A stretch of DNA of 64,000 bases from Cladorhizidae sp. MBARI D1340-BT2. Lineage: Eukaryota; Porifera; Demospongiae; Poecilosclerida; Cladorhizidae. Below, one piece after another: positions 63,299-64,000 of this stretch. Made by a program: the position numbers and the translations under genes. The stretch is from positions 8,870,559-8,934,558 of the forward strand of contig JAQNBH010000004.1 in NCBI GenBank assembly GCA_028752905.1. The letters run 5' to 3'. How positions within the stretch are numbered: the first letter of the stretch is position 1; every line of letters starts with the position of its first letter. The notes below the pieces were generated by a model. It saw only the letters and a list, made by a program, of their open reading frames with translations, did no database searches and had not been told where the DNA came from.

Positions 63299-63640
63299 GA
63301 ATTTTTCTGGTTTAGAGCTCTAACACATGCCTATTGAGACTTTCTCTTCTTGGGTGGAAAGGTCAAATGCACTCTCAAAATCAAGCTGGAAACAGGAGAA
63401 AAACTCAATAATAATGCGTTAAATGAGTGTGTGCTATCAGGAATCACTTTCCTGATTGGTCAGTCCATAGCAACCAAAAAATACTGTACAATCAGCACAA
63501 TTTTTTTTTTACGGATGGGGAATTGAAAAATAAAAAGGAAGTAATATAGGTTGCCATGTGCTAAAGCTCCTTTATCTTTTGTTATTATTATCCGAATTTT
63601 TGGAAGTTAATGCCATGGCTACCACTCACATAATATATTT
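63299..63640. other. Spacer, no gene
   Basis: The region between the DDE fragment and the oxidase fragment is AT-rich with a short T run. No motif. Confidence 0.3.
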
Positions 63641-63644
63641 GGCC

Positions 63645-63983
63645 TCAGCGGATTTCCTGCTGGCTTTCTTCATAAGTTCTTTCCAGGACCTTAGTATGAT
63701 TAGCGGCATATCGTATGGAGTGAGGTCGTCGGAACATGTGCCTCCAGTGCATGTCCTCAGTGGGCAGACGGAGGTGTCTAGTCACCTGTGACATCAACTG
63801 TTCCATTATCATCATCGCTTGGGGTGCTCCAAATCCTCCGAATGCAGTATTGGATGCCAAGTTGGTATGACATGCGGTCAAGCTAATGGTGAGGTTTGGA
63901 ATATTATAGACATTATCCTCGTGAGTGATAGCTCGTTCATTGACCTCATAGCGATGACAGTAGCCTCACCCTATAGGTAATAT
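63645..63983 (-). pseudogene. Xanthine dehydrogenase/aldehyde oxidase fragment (molybdenum-cofactor domain)
   Basis: The minus-strand frame reads YEVNERAITHEDNVYNIPNL, then TACHTNLASNTAFGGFGAPQ, then AMMIMEQLMSQVTRHLRLPT, followed by a weaker stretch and a stop at 63645. It aligns by eye with the Moco-binding region of xanthine dehydrogenase/aldehyde oxidase (ERA-x-F-H-x-DN-x-Y-x-IPN ... C-K-T-N-x-x-S-NTAFRGFG-x-PQ-G). These are cytosolic molybdo-flavoenzymes that hydroxylate purines or aldehydes. The Arg of the invariant FRGFG is Gly here, the following part is diverged, and the frame ends early. It is therefore likely a pseudogene exon, or a duplicate, of a gene whose 5' part lies beyond the right edge. 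Confidence 0.7.
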
Positions 63984-64000
63984 CAACTGATGCTCCAGCG

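Overview
This is animal nuclear DNA. It has spliced genes with short GT-AG introns, DDE and LINE transposons of metazoan type, many foldback repeats and several minisatellites. The AT-rich background, the very short introns (39-80 bp), the GCTAGC-rich tracts and the mix of hAT, piggyBac, Mutator-like and Jockey/CR1-type elements fit an early-branching marine invertebrate such as a demosponge. That assignment is an inference and no species is claimed. Almost nothing here looks like a conserved, intact host gene. The window is a nested transposon graveyard with a few gene fragments.

Layout. 1-6.2 kb: a foldback repeat, an unrecognised charged protein gene on the minus strand, small membrane-protein ORFs, a previously hidden spliced C2H2 zinc-finger gene (4.36-5.36 kb) and a hairpin minisatellite. 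6.2-7.3 kb: a truncated hAT copy. 7.3-11.5 kb: a compact cluster of broken, mostly unrecognised ORFs around a nucleotidyltransferase relic with mRNA-capping-enzyme/DNA-ligase motifs. This is the best candidate here for an undescribed virus-like or plasmid-like integrant. 11.5-16.2 kb: AT-rich, little recognisable. 16.2-17.1 kb: foldback repeats.

17.1-31.1 kb and 36.9-51.4 kb are two copies of one segmental duplication. Each runs minisatellite, Mutator-like element (acidic ORF, BEN-like ORF, transposase), foldback element, then a 1.2 kb anonymous block. The copies acquired different later insertions. The first copy gained an apparently intact hAT transposon (19265-22697, 5-bp TGCCT target duplication) and a piggyBac-type element carrying a LINE (27532-31083, TTAA). 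The second copy gained a GC-rich LINE (about 41.7-45.0 kb) and a second LINE carrying a 2.1 kb chimera of an inverted gene duplication plus an enolase-like 3' end. Each copy therefore preserves the empty target site of the other's insertions.

Between the two copies lie a spliced piggyBac transposase gene with an expanded RGG region (31.7-34.2 kb), GCTAGC tracts, and a decayed third piggyBac (35.6-36.5 kb). 51.6-54.3 kb holds more foldback elements and minisatellites. 54.9-61.8 kb is a Russian-doll nest of hAT elements. 62.2-63.3 kb is a truncated DDE transposase. The right edge (63.6-64.0 kb) carries an exon-like fragment of a xanthine dehydrogenase/aldehyde oxidase gene running in from beyond the window.
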